A stretch of DNA of 64,000 nt from NCBI GenBank assembly GCA_948146395.1, contig OX411554.1, forward strand, positions 39,099,730 to 39,163,729. The letters run 5' to 3'. The first letter of the stretch is position 1. Every line of letters starts with the position of its first letter. The notes under the pieces were generated by a model. It made no database searches. It had not been told where the DNA came from and saw nothing but the letters and a program-made list of their open reading frames with translations. The position numbers and the translations under genes are program-made. Positions 33,326-44,426 of this stretch are shown here, in pieces. Source of the DNA: Fragum whitleyi. Lineage: Eukaryota; Mollusca; Bivalvia; Cardiida; Cardiidae.

Positions 33326-33572
33326 TTAACTTTGTCATGCTGAACCAGGAATATTCCTGCTTTGGCAGGAGCTATAGACAAACATCAGCCTGCACATATG
33401 TGCAGTCTGATGTTAGTCTACACCACCTGATTCTCACTTTCAAACCAGAGTTGTCAATATATTTATTTAGTTAAACAGAAAGTGACCTACAGAATGGTAC
33501 TTTCAGTTCTTTTTGCCCTTTGATTTTTATGAAAATTTTTAGCCAAAATTTATTCAGCATGACAAGGGTTAA
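33326..33572. mobile_element. TTAA-flanked MITE, family A (reference copy)
   Basis: 247 bp. The ends are TTAAC-TTTGTCATGCTGAACC and TTCAGCATGACAAGGGTTAA. Inside, in order: GGAATATTCCTGCTTTGGCA, AAACATCAGCCTGCACATATG, a near-palindrome (CTGCACATATGTGCAG), GTCTACACCACCTG, AAACCAGAGTTGTCAATA and CTTTTTGCCCTTTGATTTTTA. The TTAA target with CCC...GGG ends is the signature of piggyBac-type MITEs; no transposase is present, so the superfamily is inference. I count at least twelve near-full copies in this window, in both orientations. Confidence 0.9.
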
Positions 33573-33767
33573 ATACACATAGTGGAGTCAGAAGAGCATG
33601 TCTGTAAGGTCAGTCAATTTCATTGAAAAAGTATTTTGCTAAATTAAATTAAATGTTGACTTAAGTGTGACATAATGCAAATAGATGAACAGTGAGCAAA
33701 CAAAATTAGCAGAGACCGGATATCAATATGTGTGCATCTGCAAACATTGATAGGCAAAATTTGTTAG

Positions 33768-34014
33768 TTAAACCCTTGTCATGCTGAAAAAATTTTGGCT
33801 AAAACTGGAATCAAAATCAAAGGGCAAAAAGCGCTGAAAGTACTAACTGTAGGTCAACTTTTATTTGTAAAACTAAATCTATTGACTATTCTCGTTTGAA
33901 AGTGAGAAACAGGTGGTGTAGACTAACATCAGACTGCACATATGTGCAGGCTGATGTTTGTCTATAGCTCCTGCCAAAGCAGGAATATTCCGGGTTCAGC
34001 ATGACAAGGGTTAA
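33768..34014. mobile_element. TTAA-flanked MITE, family A
   Basis: TTAAACCCTTGTCATGCTGA to TTCAGCATGACAAGGGTTAA. It lies 195 bp from the previous copy in inverted orientation, so the two could pair as a long hairpin. Confidence 0.9.
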
Positions 34015-34934
34015 GCTTGAATTTTTGTGCATGCATCAACTTAAGGCCAGTTTTGGATGCTAAATGTTACAGTCAGAGCTTTAAGCTAAAAGAGCTTTCA
34101 GTCTCTATAAAGCCTCGACCCACATGGATGATTTTGTAACCCAATATGTGGCCTTTTTGAATAAAGTTGTTATTATGACCCTCAAACAATAAGTTTGAGT
34201 GAGTGATATAAGGTCAATTTTGTCCATACACTCACTTGAAATTCTGGATGTATAAAATCTTGACCATATTGAAACGATACTGTATGTCACCTAGTTTTCA
34301 ACAATGTTTAGACAGATATGAAAACTTTAACTACAGGGGCATTTTGAATTGTGCTGTATTTATAAATATTGTCTTCAAATATTTCTGAAATAGGGCTTTT
34401 GACACTCTATAGTAATATTTATTTGTCATTTCAACTGAATAGGGATTTATTTAAGAGTTGAATAGAGGTTATTGGGTCACACAAACTTTTATAATAACTT
34501 TGGTCAGCTATGAAAGAATCTTTGAATATGTTATCAGAAAATTATGATAATGTCTAAAGCTATGAATTTTAAGCTGATTTAGAATGTAAGATTTTTATGA
34601 AATACCAATTGAATGTATGTTCGACACTTTTTTTTAAAAAGAAATTCCAAATACAAGAAATGAAGTGCCTTTAGTTTCCTTGCTAACATTGCCTATAAAC
34701 TAACTTTCTATACATGTATCTTTAAATATTAACAGTAGAATGTAAAAAAATTCCACTTAGGTGGAATGTCAAAAAAAGTAGCCCCCCCCCCCCCTCGACT
34801 ATTTACTTTAAAAAAAAGCAAATCAGTTATTGAAATTATATGTATAAGTCAATATTTGTGTGAGGTTTTTTTTTTTTTTTTTTTTTTTTATTTTTTTTTT
34901 TTTTATAAAAATCCAGATTGTCTTTTCTAATCTA
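34015..34934. other. Spacer ending in homopolymer tracts
   Basis: No gene recognised. C13 at about 34782-34794 and a T-rich run at about 34866-34904. Confidence 0.6.
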
Positions 34935-36535
34935 AAACAGACTATACCTTACTTCATTTACAGACTGTTCCTTTAAAATTCGCGTATAGACTGTTCCTTT
35001 AAACTTCCTTACAGACTATACCTTAAACTGTCACTTAGAGATTGTTCCTTTAAACTTCCTTACAGACTAAACCTTAAACTGTCACTAAGAGATTTTTCCT
35101 TTAAACTACCCTACAGACTATACCTTAAACTGTCACTTAGAGATTTTTCCTTTAAACTACCTTACAGACTATACCTAAAAATGTGCCTTAGAGACTATTC
35201 CTTTAAACCACTTTACAGACTATACCTTAAAACTTTCCTTGCAGGCTAGTATTTTTAACTTCCATTATAGACTTAACCTTTGAACTTCCCTAACAGACTG
35301 TTAATTTGAAGTATCTTTAAAGACTATCCTTTAAACTATCCTGACAGACTGTACCTTAAAACTATCATTACAGACTGTACCTTAAGTTTTTCTTACAGAC
35401 TGTACCTTTAAACTATCCTGACAGACTGTACCTTTAAACTATCCTTACAGACTGCATCTTTAAAATGTCCTTACAGACTCTATCTTTAAACTCCCCTTAC
35501 AGGCTGAACCTTTAAACTATCCTTACAGACTGAACCTTTAAAATATCCCAACAGACTGTATATTTAAACGTCCCTTTAGTTTGTACCTATTAACTTTCCT
35601 TACAGACTGTACCTTTAAACTATCCTGACAGACTGTACCTTTAAACTATCCTTACAGACTGTACCTTTAAACTTTCCTTATGGACTCTTCCTTTTAACTA
35701 TCCTTTCAGGCTGAACCTTTAAACTTTCCTTACAGGCTGAACCTTTAAACTATCCTTACAGACTCTACCATTAAACTATCCTTACAGACTCTACCTTTAA
35801 ACTATCCTTACAGACTGTACCTATTAACTTTCATTGCAGACTGTACCTTTAAACTTCCTTTACGGACTGTACCTTTAAACTATCCTTACAGACTGTACCT
35901 TTAAACTATCCTTATAGACTGTACCTTTAAACTTTCCTTACAGACTCTATCTTTAACCCTTTCCTGTTTTACAAAATTTTGGACCTGTCCAAATTCAAAG
36001 GCTTTACAGATGAAAATTTTAAGTGGATTTAATTTGAAAAATACCATTCAGTAGGGTAGAAAATAGTGTGGAAAAAGAAGAAATTGCTTGTCAGAAGCAA
36101 TTTCTTCTTTTTTCACAATGTTTTCTCAATCATAAAATCACAGACACGTAAAAAGCAGGGATTAAACAGCAAAGGGTTGAACTATCCTTACAGACTCTAC
36201 CTTTAAACTGTCCTTACAGACTCTACCTTCAAACTATCCTTACAGACTGTACCTATTAGCTTTCATTTTAGACTGTACCTTTAAACTATCCTTACAGACT
36301 GTATCTATTAGCTTTCATTACAGACTGTACCTTAAAACTATCCTTACAGACTGTACCTTAAAACTTCCCTATTAGTCTGTACCTTTATTCTATCCTTACA
36401 GACTCTACCTTGAAACTTTCCATTACATACTGTACCTTAAAACTTTCCTTAAAAACTGTACTTTTAACTTTCGTTTCAGATTGTAACTTTTAACTTCCCC
36501 TAACACTCTGTATATTTTTCTTTCCATGTAGACTC
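34935..36535 (+). repeat. Degenerate satellite, about 27-bp unit
   Basis: ACAGACTGTACCTTTAAACT, ATCCTT repeated some 50 times with spacing of about 26-29 bp; units drift gradually along the array. Interrupted by the insertion at 35953-36180. Confidence 0.9.
35953..36180. mobile_element. TTAA-flanked MITE, family B, inside the satellite
   Basis: Left TTAACCCTTTCCTGTTTTA and right CAGCAAAGGGTTGA are inverted (CCCTTT-C/G-CTGTTT). The centre GAAGAAATTGCTTGTC/AGAAGCAATTTCTTC is a hairpin. The neighbouring units read CTTTAAACTATCC, so the empty site contained TTAA; one target copy has mutated to TTGA. An eroded relative lies at 45884-45965. Confidence 0.85.
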
Positions 36536-36718
36536 ATGACTTTTTTTATCTACATGGAGGCACATTACTTGTAAGACCTACTTTTTTTTCAAAATGATTC
36601 TTACCTTTAAAGCTTTTTGATTAAGAAAATCAAACAATAGTTGTGTTCAGTATAGACCAGCAATTTCAAGTGAGTGATCAAACATGAATTTTACATTTAA
36701 AATAATAGGAGATAACGG

Positions 36719-38148
36719 TTTTTAGCTCACCTGAGCACGAAGTGCTCAAGGTGAGCTTTTGTGGTTAGGTGGATGTCCATCGTCCGTCGTTCGTCGTCCG
36801 TCGTCCGTCGTGTGTCGTCAACATTTACCTTGTATGCACTCTAGAGGCCACATTTTTTCCCCGATCAACCTGAAATTTGGTCAGAATAATTGTCTTGATA
36901 AAATCTTGGACAAGTTCGAAATTGGGTCAAGTGGGGTCAAAAACTAGGTCACAGGGTCAAATCTTAGAAAAACCTTGTATGCACTCTAGAGGCCACATTT
37001 TTTGCCCGATCAACCTAAAATTTGGTCAGAATGATTGTCTTGATGAAATCTCGGACGAGTTTGAAATTGGGTCAACTTGGGTCAAAAACTAGGTCAAAGG
37101 GTCAAATCTTAGAAAAACCTTGTATGCACTCTAGAAGCCACTTTTTTTGCCCGTTCAACCTGAATTTTGGTCAGAATGATTGTCTTGATGATATCTCGGG
37201 CGAGTTCGAAATTGGGTCAACTGGGGTCAAAAACTAGGTCATAGGGTCAAATCTTAGAAAATCTTTGTATGCACTCTCAAAGCCACATTTTTTGCCCATT
37301 CAACCTGAATTTTGGTCAGAATGATTGTCTTGATGAAATCTCGGACGAGTTCAAAATTGGGTCAACTGGGGTCAAAAACTAGGTCAAGGGGTCAAATCTT
37401 AGAAAAACCTTGTAAGCACTCTAGAGGCCACATTTTTTGCCCGATCAACCTGAAATTTGGTCAGAATGATTGTCTTGATAAAATCTCAGTCGAGTTCAAA
37501 ATTGGGTCAACTGGGGTCAATACTAGGTCATAAGGTCAAATCTTAGAAAATCTTTGTATGCACTCTCGAGACCACATTTTCTGCCAGTTCAACCTGAATT
37601 TTGGTCAGAATTATTGTCTTGATGAAATCTCGGACGAGTTTGAAATTGGGACAACTGGGATCAAAAACTAGGTCACGGGGTCAAATCTAAGAAAAACCTT
37701 GTATGCACTCTAGAGGCCACATTTTTTGCCCGTTCAACCTCAATTTTGGTCAGAATGATTGTCTTGATAAAATCTCGGATGAGTTTGAAATTGGGTCAAC
37801 TTGGGTCAAAGACAAGGTCACAGGGTCAAATCTTAGAAAAACCTTGTAGGCACTCTAGTGGCCACTTTTATTGACCGATCAACTTGAAATTTGGTCAGAA
37901 TGATTGTCTAGATGAAATCTTGGATGAGATCGAACTTGGGTCATCTGTGGTCAAAAACTAGGTGACGAAATCAATTATTAAAATCCTTGTTAGTCAACCT
38001 TAAATTTGTAAAAAAGGATTCTCAAGTTGTATAGAAGCAACAGCTTTGATTAGCTAAGTCATTCATCATTCTATTTCTCATACTTCTTTTGAAAAATTTA
38101 GACAGTTCATTCAGGTGAGCGATTAAGGGCCACTATGGCCCTCTTGTT
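36719..38148 (+). mobile_element. HINE-like element, GCTCACCTGA type, 145-bp core
   Basis: TTTTTAGCTCACCTGAGCAC with GTGCTCAAGGTGAGC forms a 5' hairpin. A CGTCCGTCGT tract follows, then about eight units of 145 bp (CTTGTATGCACTCTAGAGGC to CAAATCTTAGAAAAAC). The 3' TCAGGTGAGC is the inverted 5' end, followed by hairpin AGGGCC-ACTAT-GGCCCT and CTTGTT. The 70-codon frames are repeat readings. Confidence 0.9.
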
Positions 38149-38422
38149 CAAACCTCACTCTTGCTTGCGGATCTATACCAGTATTGAAAAGAGTTAAGTG
38201 AAAGACTTGTACACTTTCATTATCAACAGTCTTCAAACAGTGGACAAATTTTATGGGCTTTAGTTGCATGAGAAGAATACATGAAGACATTAAATGGTCA
38301 TATTTCGATACAGTAATATTGTTAGTCATACTTTACATTTTGATTGGTCAACTGCAAAAACGTCACGCCAGATTGGTTCCTTGACATTGACTCTCTCGCG
38401 CCAATACTCCCTATCTACCATT
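38149..38422. other. Unassigned spacer
   Basis: Unique-looking sequence, no gene identified. Confidence 0.5.
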
Positions 38423-38662
38423 TGAGCCTGTGCATGACGATTCCAATAATTTTTAATTTTTTGTGAGGTTCAAATATTGAGTAGTGATGAAAGCCAGATA
38501 CTATAAATATAAAGTTGCCTGATAGTAGACTTTGAGACCTTATCTAGCTACTAAGCGTAAAGTGAAGACTCTGATCAGACTGTGCGGATGCACAGGCTGG
38601 TCAGAGTCTTAAATTTGCTTTGCGCATATCTAAAATTTTTGGAAATGTCACACACAGGCTCA
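38423..38662. mobile_element. MITE, TGAGCCTGTG family
   Basis: TGAGCCTGTGCATGACGATT at the left and GGAAATGTCACACACAGGCT at the right. The inner hairpin AAGACTCTGATCAGACTG/CTGGTCAGAGTCTT is conserved. Confidence 0.85.
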
Positions 38663-38699
38663 TTCTAAAATGGATTCACAGTAAAAGTTTCAATCTTCT

Positions 38700-39000
38700 A
38701 CCGTATTTCCTCTTATTAGAGTGCCCTCCCTAATTCTAGCTCCCCTTACACTTTTTACTAAGAGAAGATGGGTGGGAATAAGCTAAAATTTAAGAAATTT
38801 GTGACTCTTTTGCTTTAATTTGAGGTGAATTTCCTCTAAAGAATCATTCAAAATTATCCTCAAATTAATGGGGGAAAAGAGCTAAAAGACATCAATTTGA
38901 TGAATATTTTGCTTTAAAAAAAATGGTACTTAATTAATAAAAGCTCCCTGTCAAAGTGTTGTTTAGCTCTCGGAAGCTTTTATTAGAAGAACAGAATCCT
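38700..39000. mobile_element. ATACCGTATTTC MITE, partial
   Basis: CCGTATTTCCTCTTATTAGA, GTGCCCTCCCTAATTCTAGC and TTAATTTGAGGTGAATTTCC with its inverted copy downstream. The right terminus is not clear. Confidence 0.65.
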
Positions 39001-39300
39001 GGCAGACTTTTTAGTATGGTAGATAGAGAGAGGAAGAAATTGCTAAATAATAAGATACTAAACTCTTTGGACAATTTCATATCTGCTTCATGATTTCATG
39101 CGTTTATTAGGAGAAAAACGGAATCTTAGCAGACTGTATGATATGGTAGATGGAAAGAGGGGGGAAACTGCTGAATCTTATGATTTTGAAGTTTTTGGAC
39201 AATTTTGTGTCTGCTTCACGTTTCATTGAGCCGTAATTAGATTGAGACAAATTTGACATTCTATTTTATAGCTCTCCTAGGTCCCCCAGACAAAATATCA

Positions 39301-39371
39301 ATGGCTCAGTGCAAAACAGTTGTAACTGCCTATAAGTGTATAGGCAGTTACAATTGTTTCAAACTGAGCCA
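39301..39371. repeat. 70-bp hairpin, GGCTCAG family
   Basis: ATGGCTCAGTGCAAAACAGT, TGTAACTGCCTATA, then TATAGGCAGTTACAATTGTTTCAAACTGAGCC (quoted in part: TATAGGCAGTTACA). A few arm mismatches. Confidence 0.9.
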
Positions 39372-39469
39372 AAGAAATATGAGTTTTGATCAATGTAAGA
39401 AGTAATGGAAAGGTCAAAAGTCTGGAAGATGATAATGGGTCATTCTTGTGGAATAGAAATACTTTCTAT

Positions 39470-40620
39470 TGCTTAACAGAATATTGAAATGCATATTTCA
39501 TGCCCCTGTCATCTGTCTTTCCATCCATCCATCCATCTGTCTGTCTGTGTCAATCTGTCTGTCTCTCTGTCTATCTGCAAAAAACTTAACCCAAATAAAC
39601 ATTTTTCCAGAACTTCAAACTATTCAAGTGACAATGATAATAATTATGTGGCATGAAGGTTCCTCTCAACAGTACCCATTTTTGAAGGTCAAGTTTAAGG
39701 TCATCTGAAAGTATCAAGGTCACTTACTAAGGTCAAACTTCTAAAAAAAAAAGCTGTTTCTGGATCATATTGTATTTCTCCAAATAAACGCTCCCCGGAG
39801 CTATACATATAACACAGTCGGGGAGCTTTTTATGCCCCCGTATCGAGAGATTGGGGGCATATTTTTTTACTCGTGTCCGTCTGTCTGTCTGTCTGTCCGT
39901 CCATCCGTCTGTCCGTCCGTCTGTCCAAAAACTTAACCCGAAAACCTAACCTTTGCCTTTCCTCCAAAAGTATTTGACATACAAAGCTGTACACCAAAGT
40001 CAAGGTCATGTGACAAGGTCAAGGTCATGTGACAAGGTCAAGGTCATGTGACAAGGTCAAGGTCATCTGTCAAGGTCAAACTTTAAAAAAAAAAAATGCT
40101 GTTTCTGAGGATATTCTTGTTTCACAAACACATTTCTTTCTATACCAGAAAAGTTTAGAATTTATTTAAAAAAAAAATACTTTCTCACAAATGGGACTGC
40201 CAGTGCTTTCATCACTTTGATTTTTTTTTGGTCACGATTTTTATTCAGCATGACTAGGGTTAACAGAACCTTGAAATACATATTTGATGCCCCTGCCATT
40301 TGTCTTTCCATCCAGCCCTCCATTCATCTATCTGTCTGTCTAGATCTGCCTTTCTGTCTCTCTGAAACTTAACCCAAGTAAACATTTTTCTTTAAGTTTA
40401 AACTATTCAAGTGACAATGATAATAATTATGTGGCATGAAGGTTCCTCTCAACAGTTCCCATTTTTTGAAGGTCAAACTAATGGTCATCAGAAAGTGTCA
40501 AGGTCACTTACTTAGGTCAAACTTCTAAAAAAGTGCTGTTTCTGCATCATACAGTATTTCTCATAATAAGCGCTTCTGGGAGCTTTACATAACACGGTCA
40601 GGGAGCTTTTATTAAGTATG
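39470..40620 (+). repeat. Tandem duplication of about 350 bp (39470 and 40265 copies)
   Basis: 'ATGCATATTTCATGCCCCTG' to 'GTATTTCTC...ATAACAC-GTCGGGGAGCTTTT' at 39470-39826 is repeated at 40265-40610. Both hold TCTGTCTG tracts, GGCATGAAGGTTCCTCTCAA and CAAGGTCACTTACT. Copy 1 is interrupted at CTTTT|TATG by the HINE at 39827; copy 2 reads straight through CTTTTATTAAG. Confidence 0.8.
39827..40090 (+). mobile_element. HINE-like element, TATGCCCCCGTATCGAGAG type
   Basis: TTTTTATGCCCCCGTATCGA, with GATTGGGGGCATA forming the 5' hairpin, a (TCTG/TCCG) tract, then four CAAGGTCATGTGA units (39990-40060). The right end is not defined. Confidence 0.75.
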
Positions 40621-40862
40621 GATTTTCTGATTTAAAAAAATGATTAAACTTCTCTCTTTTATGCCCTATTCCCTTTAATTTGAGGTAAATTTCCTCTAAA
40701 CAATCAAATAAATGATTGTTAAGAGGAAATTTGCATCAAATTAGAAAAGAAGTCTCAACAAGTTCTTAAAATTTAGGGTATGCATTTGAAGTGCGTTTTC
40801 TTAGTAAAAAATGTAGGGGTCCTAATCTTTTGGAGGGCGCTATTATTAGGGGAAATACGGTA
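40548..40862. mobile_element. ATACCGTATTTC MITE, near full
   Basis: ACAGTATTTCTCATAATAAG to TTAGGGGAAATACGGTAT, about 315 bp. Inside are GGGAGCTTTACATAACACGG, CCCTTTAATTTGAGGTAAAT and its inverted copy ATTTGCATCAAATTAG. A close copy is at 53225-53525. Confidence 0.8.
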
Positions 40863-41191
40863 TCCACAAACAGACTTTGTATAGTATGGCCTTTTAGATC
40901 CAACCTGAGCTTACATGGTGATCTTCATAAAAGATGGAATCTTTCATCTACATTACATCATTTCTGTCCAAAATTGTGTTCAATGGTTACAAGTTTAGGA
41001 AACCAGGAAATGTTTGCATTAATTATTGATATTGTTATGCAGTTTTGAAAGATATTAGGTGGGCGTTTGTTTAATTGATTTATTAGTCTTTTCTTCCCTG
41101 AGGTGATCTCAACCCTTCTCATAATATTTCAAGGGAGGCACAGGAAAGACTGGGTTAACCCATCTATGTTGCCTCTATAAATTAAGGCTTA

Positions 41192-41229
<38 letters not shown>

Positions 41230-41470
41230 GGCAGTGCAACAGACATGAATCTTCAATCATAGGGTGTCATAGGTTCAATACCAGGCGTAGGCATATTATC
41301 CTTTTCCAATTATTATTTGCCTCACACCAATTGGTAGATAATCATAAACCTAAGTGGGAATTTAAAGTAGCTGGAGGCTAGGAAAGAATGTTAAGGTAGA
41401 AGTGGTATGAGAAACACTAGGAATCCATTGTTAGGTACTCCAGCCCAAGAAATAACTGAAATATTCTCTT
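41192..41470 (+). repeat. (ATT)n microsatellite followed by an eroded SINE
   Basis: (ATT)n at 41192-41229. Then a SINE-like body: GGTTCAATACC (box B remnant), GGTAGATAATCATAAACCTA, AGCTGGAGGCTAGGAAAG and TTAGGTACTCCAGCCC. Confidence 0.7.
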
Positions 41471-42247
41471 AATTACAAAACTGATAATATTAACTCACTA
41501 TAGTTCCGCACTAAAGAGTGAGGTTCGAGAAACCGTTATCTCCTATCTTTTTCAATGTAAAATTGATCTTTGATCACTCACTTGAAATTGCAGGTCTATA
41601 CTTAATTGCAACTAACTCTCTGCACAAACAACAGGTTCAAAGAACAAAAAGCTCCAGTTAAAACTTTCTTCTAATTTATAGCTTCAAAATGTTGAAAGAA
41701 CAAAATCACTGTGTTATTCTGGTGATTTTAAACTTTTTTGTTGAACAATTTTCAAATTTGCTGCATTTCAACCAGTCTTGCTTAATTTTGTCCCAAAATA
41801 ATTCAGTAAAAAGCAGGCAGTGTAGGCTTCGATCAGCCGGCACATCTGTGTAGGCTGATCTGAGTCTATACTTTCAGTCAAAGCTCTGCACACAACAAGA
41901 ATATTGTTAAGCTTAAATAAACCCCCATCAATGCAAATTAAAAAGCATTAATTTCATAGCGGGTAAAGAGTCAGTCTATTTTAGGAATTAAGGGGGGAAG
42001 ACATTAATCTTAAAGTCAATTAACAGTGCATTATTAAAGTTGTTCAGTTAATTCAGTACAAACTTGGTCTGAATAAAATGGTAATTGGAATATGTGATTG
42101 GACTTTTTCAAAATCTTAGGAATATTTTCAGTAAAATGTAAGTTTATTATTTTGAAACTGTGGACAGATCAATTTCTATGTATCTTTTACCACTTTCAAC
42201 CGTGTTTCAGATGTATTGGGTTGGCCGGTACGCCTGACCATCACTTT
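41471..42247. other. Unassigned spacer
   Basis: No gene. A family A-like centre (GATCAGCCGGCACATCTGTG) lies near 41832. A 12-codon mini-frame between an AG at 42210 and GTAAGC at 42248 is too short to support. Confidence 0.45.
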
Positions 42248-42352
42248 GTAAGCAAGTGTTAAGTGCAAAAGTGTACTAAGTGTATACACATTGTATATAA
42301 CCTTAGTAAGTGTATATACATTGTATATACACTTAGTACACACTTACACTAA
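42248..42352. repeat. Palindromic repeat GTGTACTAAGTGTATA
   Basis: AAGTGTACTAAGTGTATACA and GTATATACACTTAGTACACA are inverted, with a third partial copy in the loop. Confidence 0.7.
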
Positions 42353-42399
42353 ACCCACGTAAAGTTCCTCTCACTAAGTACCAACTTAACATTTCATTT

Positions 42400-42635
42400 A
42401 AGGGCGGGGTTTATTTTGAGCCCGAAATCCTTTAACAACGTCTCCTCCTTATCCACTGGGCTGGTTTCAATGAAAATTTAGCAGAAAGTTCCTCGGGTGA
42501 CCCTTTTCATAAATTGTTCACAAAATTAAGCTTGGCCTATACATATGGGCAGTGCAGGATAGGGCTTATTTTGAGCCCGAAATCTTTGAACCACTGGGCC
42601 GATTTCAATTAAACTTTTCCAGAAATAGGCGATGG
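42400..42635 (+). repeat. Degenerate 155-bp HINE core, about 1.5 units
   Basis: GGCGGGGTTTATTTTGAGCC, 'CGTCTCCTCCTTATCCACTG' and 'CCTCGGGTGACCC' match the 14207-15704 unit. No termini. Confidence 0.75.
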
Positions 42636-42654
42636 ATAAGTTGCGAGCCTTAAG

Positions 42655-42735
42655 AAGTTGGATGTGGGAAGCTTGGAAGCCACTTCAGTCACCCTGATAG
42701 AATTGTGATACTGTTTAAAGCGAGATGAAACCCAG

Positions 42736-42779
<44 letters not shown>

Positions 42780-42780
42780 C

Positions 42781-42835
<55 letters not shown>

Positions 42836-42836
42836 C
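42655..42836 (+). repeat. SINE tail with (AATC)n microsatellite
   Basis: GATACTGTTTAAAGCGAGAT, GAAACCCAGTC then some 25 AATC units with a few CAAC variants. The repeat grew from a SINE tail like that at 53890-53910. Confidence 0.85.
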
Positions 42837-43087
42837 CGGTGAAGTAACCAGTCAATTAAGCAACCTGCCAATAAAGCAATCAGCCAATAAAGCAACCATG
42901 GATCTGCTCATGCAATTGCAGCAATATTTAGGACAAGTTAGCCTTTAAAGTGAGCTGTATTATAGGTGTACTTTAAAACTGAGCTCTGACGTAGGCGCTG
43001 AGTCCATTACCATAGGTATGTCGGGTATATTTAAAAAGCACATGTTAGGAATTGAATCTGATCCCTTCACTTCAAGTAAATTTTAAG
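42837..43087. other. Unassigned spacer
   Basis: Nothing recognised. Confidence 0.5.
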
Positions 43088-43339
43088 TTAACCCGAATGT
43101 CATGCTGAATAAATTTTGACATCAAAATCAAAGGACAAAAAGCACTGAAAGTTCAAACTGTTGGTCAATTTTTATTTTTTTATTTTTTATTAGACAAACT
43201 AAATCTATTGATAATTCTGGTTAAAGAGTGAGAAACAGAGGGTGTAGACTAACTTCAGACTGCACATATGTGCAGGCTGAGGTTTTTCTATAGCTCCTGC
43301 CAAAGCAGGAATATTCGGGTTCAGCATGACAAGGGTTAA
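43088..43339. mobile_element. TTAA-flanked MITE, family A
   Basis: TTAACCCGAATGTCATGCTG to TTCAGCATGACAAGGGTTAA, with a T-rich insertion near 43170. Orientation as in 24383-24631. Confidence 0.9.
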
Positions 43340-43909
43340 CCTTTTAATTTTAGACAAGCAATGACTATGAATATGATCTACTGGTATGATGAATATTCTA
43401 TGAAATATTCTATAAAAAAGGATTGGTAAATATTGATCATGGAATTTATTCCATTGTTAATTATAGTCCAACAGCGGTATTCGAAAACGCTGGAAAATGT
43501 GGTATAGCCAGGAGAAGGGGTGGACTGAACTGAAATTTAACAAGCGTGAGATAACGGTACTTAATTACAAATGTATTCACCTATATACTGATAGAGCAAA
43601 GAAACTCATCACGAAAAACACTTTTCATCCTTATCGATTTGCAATGTTATTTGTCGTTTCAATTTTAGTTTCTTCAAAATTAGGATGGTTTTGAAAGCAT
43701 GTTAGATTTACGCTATGACACATGACGTTTACCGATGTAATGCAAAGGATGGCAATAATGCCTGTTGTTTTGCATTTCTTTGATCTTTCAGAATAGTCAG
43801 AGACCATGACAGCAAGAATTTCGTTGGTCCCAATTTATCTATATCAACTTGTCGAAAGTCTGTTTATAAACATTCGAATAGCTTGGTTTACCTATAGGTA
43901 GAAATATTC
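43340..43909. other. Unassigned, low-repeat spacer
   Basis: A 65-codon frame at 43497-43694 has no recognisable motif. Confidence 0.5.
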
Positions 43910-44145
43910 TTAACCCTTGTCATACTGAACTTGAAATATTCCTGCTTTAGCAGGTGGTATCTGACAAAGATCAGCCTGCACATATGTGCAGTCTGACTTT
44001 AGTCTTTACCATCTGTTTTTCCCATTTCAAGACATCTTTGTTATTGAAATTTAATTCCCCTACACCCTTGGATTCTCGGGCTTTCAGTACTTTGATATAA
44101 GTGCAATTCTTTAAGAGGATTTTAATTCAGCACGACTAGGGTTAA
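43910..44145. mobile_element. TTAA-flanked MITE, family A
   Basis: TTAACCCTTGTCATACTGAA to TTCAGCACGACTAGGGTTAA. The CTACACCCTTGGATTCTCGG block is shared with the 6165 copy, marking a subfamily. Confidence 0.9.
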
Positions 44146-44217
44146 AAAGTATAATATGATTCATTGTGATGTGATGTATTTTCTTGATCAGTTTATTGTC
44201 GATGGGGAGTCAAAACC

Positions 44218-44266
44218 TTGTAACTACAGCTTGAATAATCTGGAGTTACGAAGTTTTGATCCCCTG
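44218..44266. repeat. Short hairpin CAAAACCTTGTAACT
   Basis: TCAAAACCTTGTAACTACAG is inverted as CTGGAGTTACGAAGTTTTGA. Similar words occur at 12410 and 58845. Confidence 0.7.
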
Positions 44267-44426
44267 TTATATTTTTTTCCTTGTTGAATATTTTGTGGTA
44301 GATTGAATTTGTACAAACTGTAAAAGGAAGTTAAGAATATGATGTAAAATTAAATTTACCAAATAATCTAATTTGAAATCCATAATACTCCCTTCATCTG
44401 TACCTTTCGAGATCTTAATATTTTGG

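Noticed and set aside
34935..36535. CRISPR-like array
   Set aside because: There are no unique spacers; units are directly adjoining and drift gradually, as in a eukaryotic satellite.
36759..37533. Repeated 71-codon frames
   Set aside because: Readings of the 145-bp HINE core, with frame interruption in each unit.
42211..42247. Mini-exon between TTTCAG and GTAAGC
   Set aside because: Only about 37 bases with no frame support; a palindromic repeat starts at its donor.
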